Of a stretch of 5,913 nucleotides of DNA, positions 4,850-5,913 are shown one piece after another. The notes beneath the pieces are model-generated. The model did not search any database. It saw nothing but the letters and a program-made list of their open reading frames with translations, and had not been told where the DNA came from. Both the position numbers and the translations under genes were made by a program. This DNA comes from an uncultured Zetaproteobacteria bacterium (GTDB taxonomy: Bacteria > Pseudomonadota > Zetaproteobacteria > Mariprofundales > Mariprofundaceae): positions 1-5,913 of the forward strand of contig CAMZLX010000141.1 in NCBI GenBank assembly GCA_947311795.1, in the 5' to 3' direction. Every line of letters starts with the position of its first letter. Positions within the stretch are counted from its first letter, which is position 1.

Positions 4850-5913
4850 CTATGTGTTTGAAATGATTGAAGTTAGGCTTTGAATAAGTTGCGCAATTTC
4901 AGCATCTGTTCCAATGCTAATACGCAGATAAGCTTCAATTCGTGGTGCTGAAAAGTGGCGAACAATAATATTTTGTTTACGCAAAGCTTGAGCAAGGTGG
5001 GCTGCATCCAAGCTTGTATGTTTGGCGAACACAAAATTGGCTTGTGATGGTAAAACTTCAAAGCCAAGTTGCTTAAGTTGTCTATTCAAATGCTCACGTG
5101 TCTGTATCACCTTTTGGCAGGTGTCCTTGAAGTATTCTACATCATCTATCGCCACTGCAGCGCCTAGGGTGGCAAGCTTATCCAATGGGTATGAGTTGAA
5201 ACTATCTTTGATGCGTATTAAGCCTTGAATCAAATCGGGGTGCGCCATAGCGAAACCAACGCGCAAACCTGCCAAAGCACGTGACTTGGATACTGTTTGC
5301 ACGACCACAAGGTTGGGGTAAGTGTTGATAAGAGCTACAGCAGATTCGCCGCCGAAATCAATATATGCTTCATCAACGACCACTACACTTTTAGGGTTGT
5401 TTTGTAGTAGTTTTTCTATGCTTTTTAAACCTAAACCAATGCCTGTTGGTGCATTGGGGTTGGGGAAGATAATTGCACCGTTGTCTTGGTTATAATCTTC
5501 AATATCAATTTCAAACTTTTCATTCAAAGGCACAGTTTTGTAATCAATACCGTATAAACCACAATACACAGGATAAAAGCTGTATGAAATATCAGGGAAA
5601 AGCAGTGGTTTATCGTGTTTGAGCAAACCTTGAAAAATATGTGCCAGCACTTCGTCCGAACCGTTGCCCACAAACACTTGGTTGACATTAAGGTTATAAA
5701 AATTGGCAATGCTTTGTTTTAAAACATTGCTGTTGGGATCGGGATATAAACGTAAACCTTCATCCGTTGCATCTTGAATGGCTTGCAGGGCTTTGGCTGA
5801 GGGCGGATAGGGGTTCTCATTGGTATTGAGTTTAATCAGATTGTTTGTTTTGGGTTGTTCGCCAGGTATATACGGGGTTAAGGTGTGAACAATATCGCTC
5901 CAAAACTGACTCA
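4850..5913 (-). CDS. hisC: histidinol-phosphate aminotransferase (first base of start codon outside window)
   Basis: HisC is a class I/II PLP aminotransferase that converts imidazole-acetol phosphate and glutamate to histidinol phosphate and 2-oxoglutarate in histidine synthesis. The frame is open from the right edge to a TAG at 4850-4852. The last two bases of the window read TG on the minus strand, followed in frame by SQFWSDIVHTLTPYIPGEQP, the usual HisC opening, so the start codon almost certainly straddles the edge and the protein has 354 residues. On that numbering N154 lies in FPNPNAPTG, D181 in VVDEAYIDFGG, the Schiff-base lysine K210 in TVSKSRALAGLRVG, and R218 in the same motif. These sit three or four below E. 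coli N157, D184 and K214. LIKLNTNENPYPPS lies near the amino end and YLRISIGT near the carboxy end. dksA follows 129 bases downstream with its own promoter. No strong terminator is visible after hisC. Confidence 0.95.
   Translation of the reverse strand, partial: SQFWSDIVHTLTPYIPGEQPKTNNLIKLNTNENPYPPSAKALQAIQDATDEGLRLYPDPNSNVLKQSIANFYNLNVNQVFVGNGSDEVLAHIFQGLLKHDKPLLFPDISYSFYPVYCGLYGIDYKTVPLNEKFEIDIEDYNQDNGAIIFPNPNAPTGIGLGLKSIEKLLQNNPKSVVVVDEAYIDFGGESAVALINTYPNLVVVQTVSKSRALAGLRVGFAMAHPDLIQGLIRIKDSFNSYPLDKLATLGAAVAIDDVEYFKDTCQKVIQTREHLNRQLKQLGFEVLPSQANFVFAKHTSLDAAHLAQALRKQNIIVRHFSAPRIEAYLRISIGTDAEIAQLIQSLTSIISNT

Noticed and set aside
4850..5677. A 275-residue hisC starting at the GTG near 5677
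   Set aside because: The frame stays open to the window edge with conserved HisC sequence, so that GTG is an internal valine before the GNGSDE motif.
1..5913. CRISPR arrays, tRNA or rRNA genes, insertion sequences, phage or defence genes
   Set aside because: No regularly spaced repeats, cloverleaf sequences, transposase motifs or defence-protein motifs were found on either strand.

Overview
The window looks like ordinary chromosomal housekeeping DNA from a moderately AT-leaning proteobacterium. A YheS-type ABC-F protein, a DksA with all four zinc cysteines, and a HisC with the amino-terminal style common in gammaproteobacteria all point that way. A gammaproteobacterium or a relative such as a zetaproteobacterium would fit; this placement is inference, and no single gene settles it.

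Layout. Positions 1-1303 (+) hold the 3' part of yheS, a ribosome-associated ABC-F ATPase. It is followed by a 61-residue membrane-hairpin protein of unknown function (1340-1525, +). A gap of about 420 bases (1526-1948) has no convincing gene. Its first half holds two strong hairpins that look like repeat material (1586-1615 and 1685-1721), and its second half a plausible ribosomal-protein promoter and a foldable leader. Then come rplS (1949-2323, +), a perfect 11-bp terminator, glyA (2421-3680, +) and nrdR (3688-4146, +). A 12-bp bidirectional terminator (4303-4330) separates nrdR from the convergent dksA (4349-4720, -). dksA has its own promoter at 4791-4818. hisC (4850 to the right edge, -) lies upstream of dksA and is complete except for the first base of its start codon.

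How the genes relate. Most serve translation and growth control: YheS and L19 act on the ribosome, DksA adjusts transcription to nutrient state, GlyA makes glycine and one-carbon units needed for purines and thymidylate, NrdR represses ribonucleotide reductase genes, and HisC works in histidine synthesis. glyA and nrdR are 7 bases apart and very probably form one operon linking one-carbon supply with dNTP control. rplS is not preceded by trmD as it is in the usual rpsP-rimM-trmD-rplS operon, so it appears to be transcribed on its own.

I found no convincing new biological system. The points most worth a second look are the structured repeat-like segment and the possible two-state leader upstream of rplS, a good -10 box directly before the rplS/glyA terminator, an orphan promoter-like site before the nrdR/dksA terminator, and the unidentified small membrane protein.
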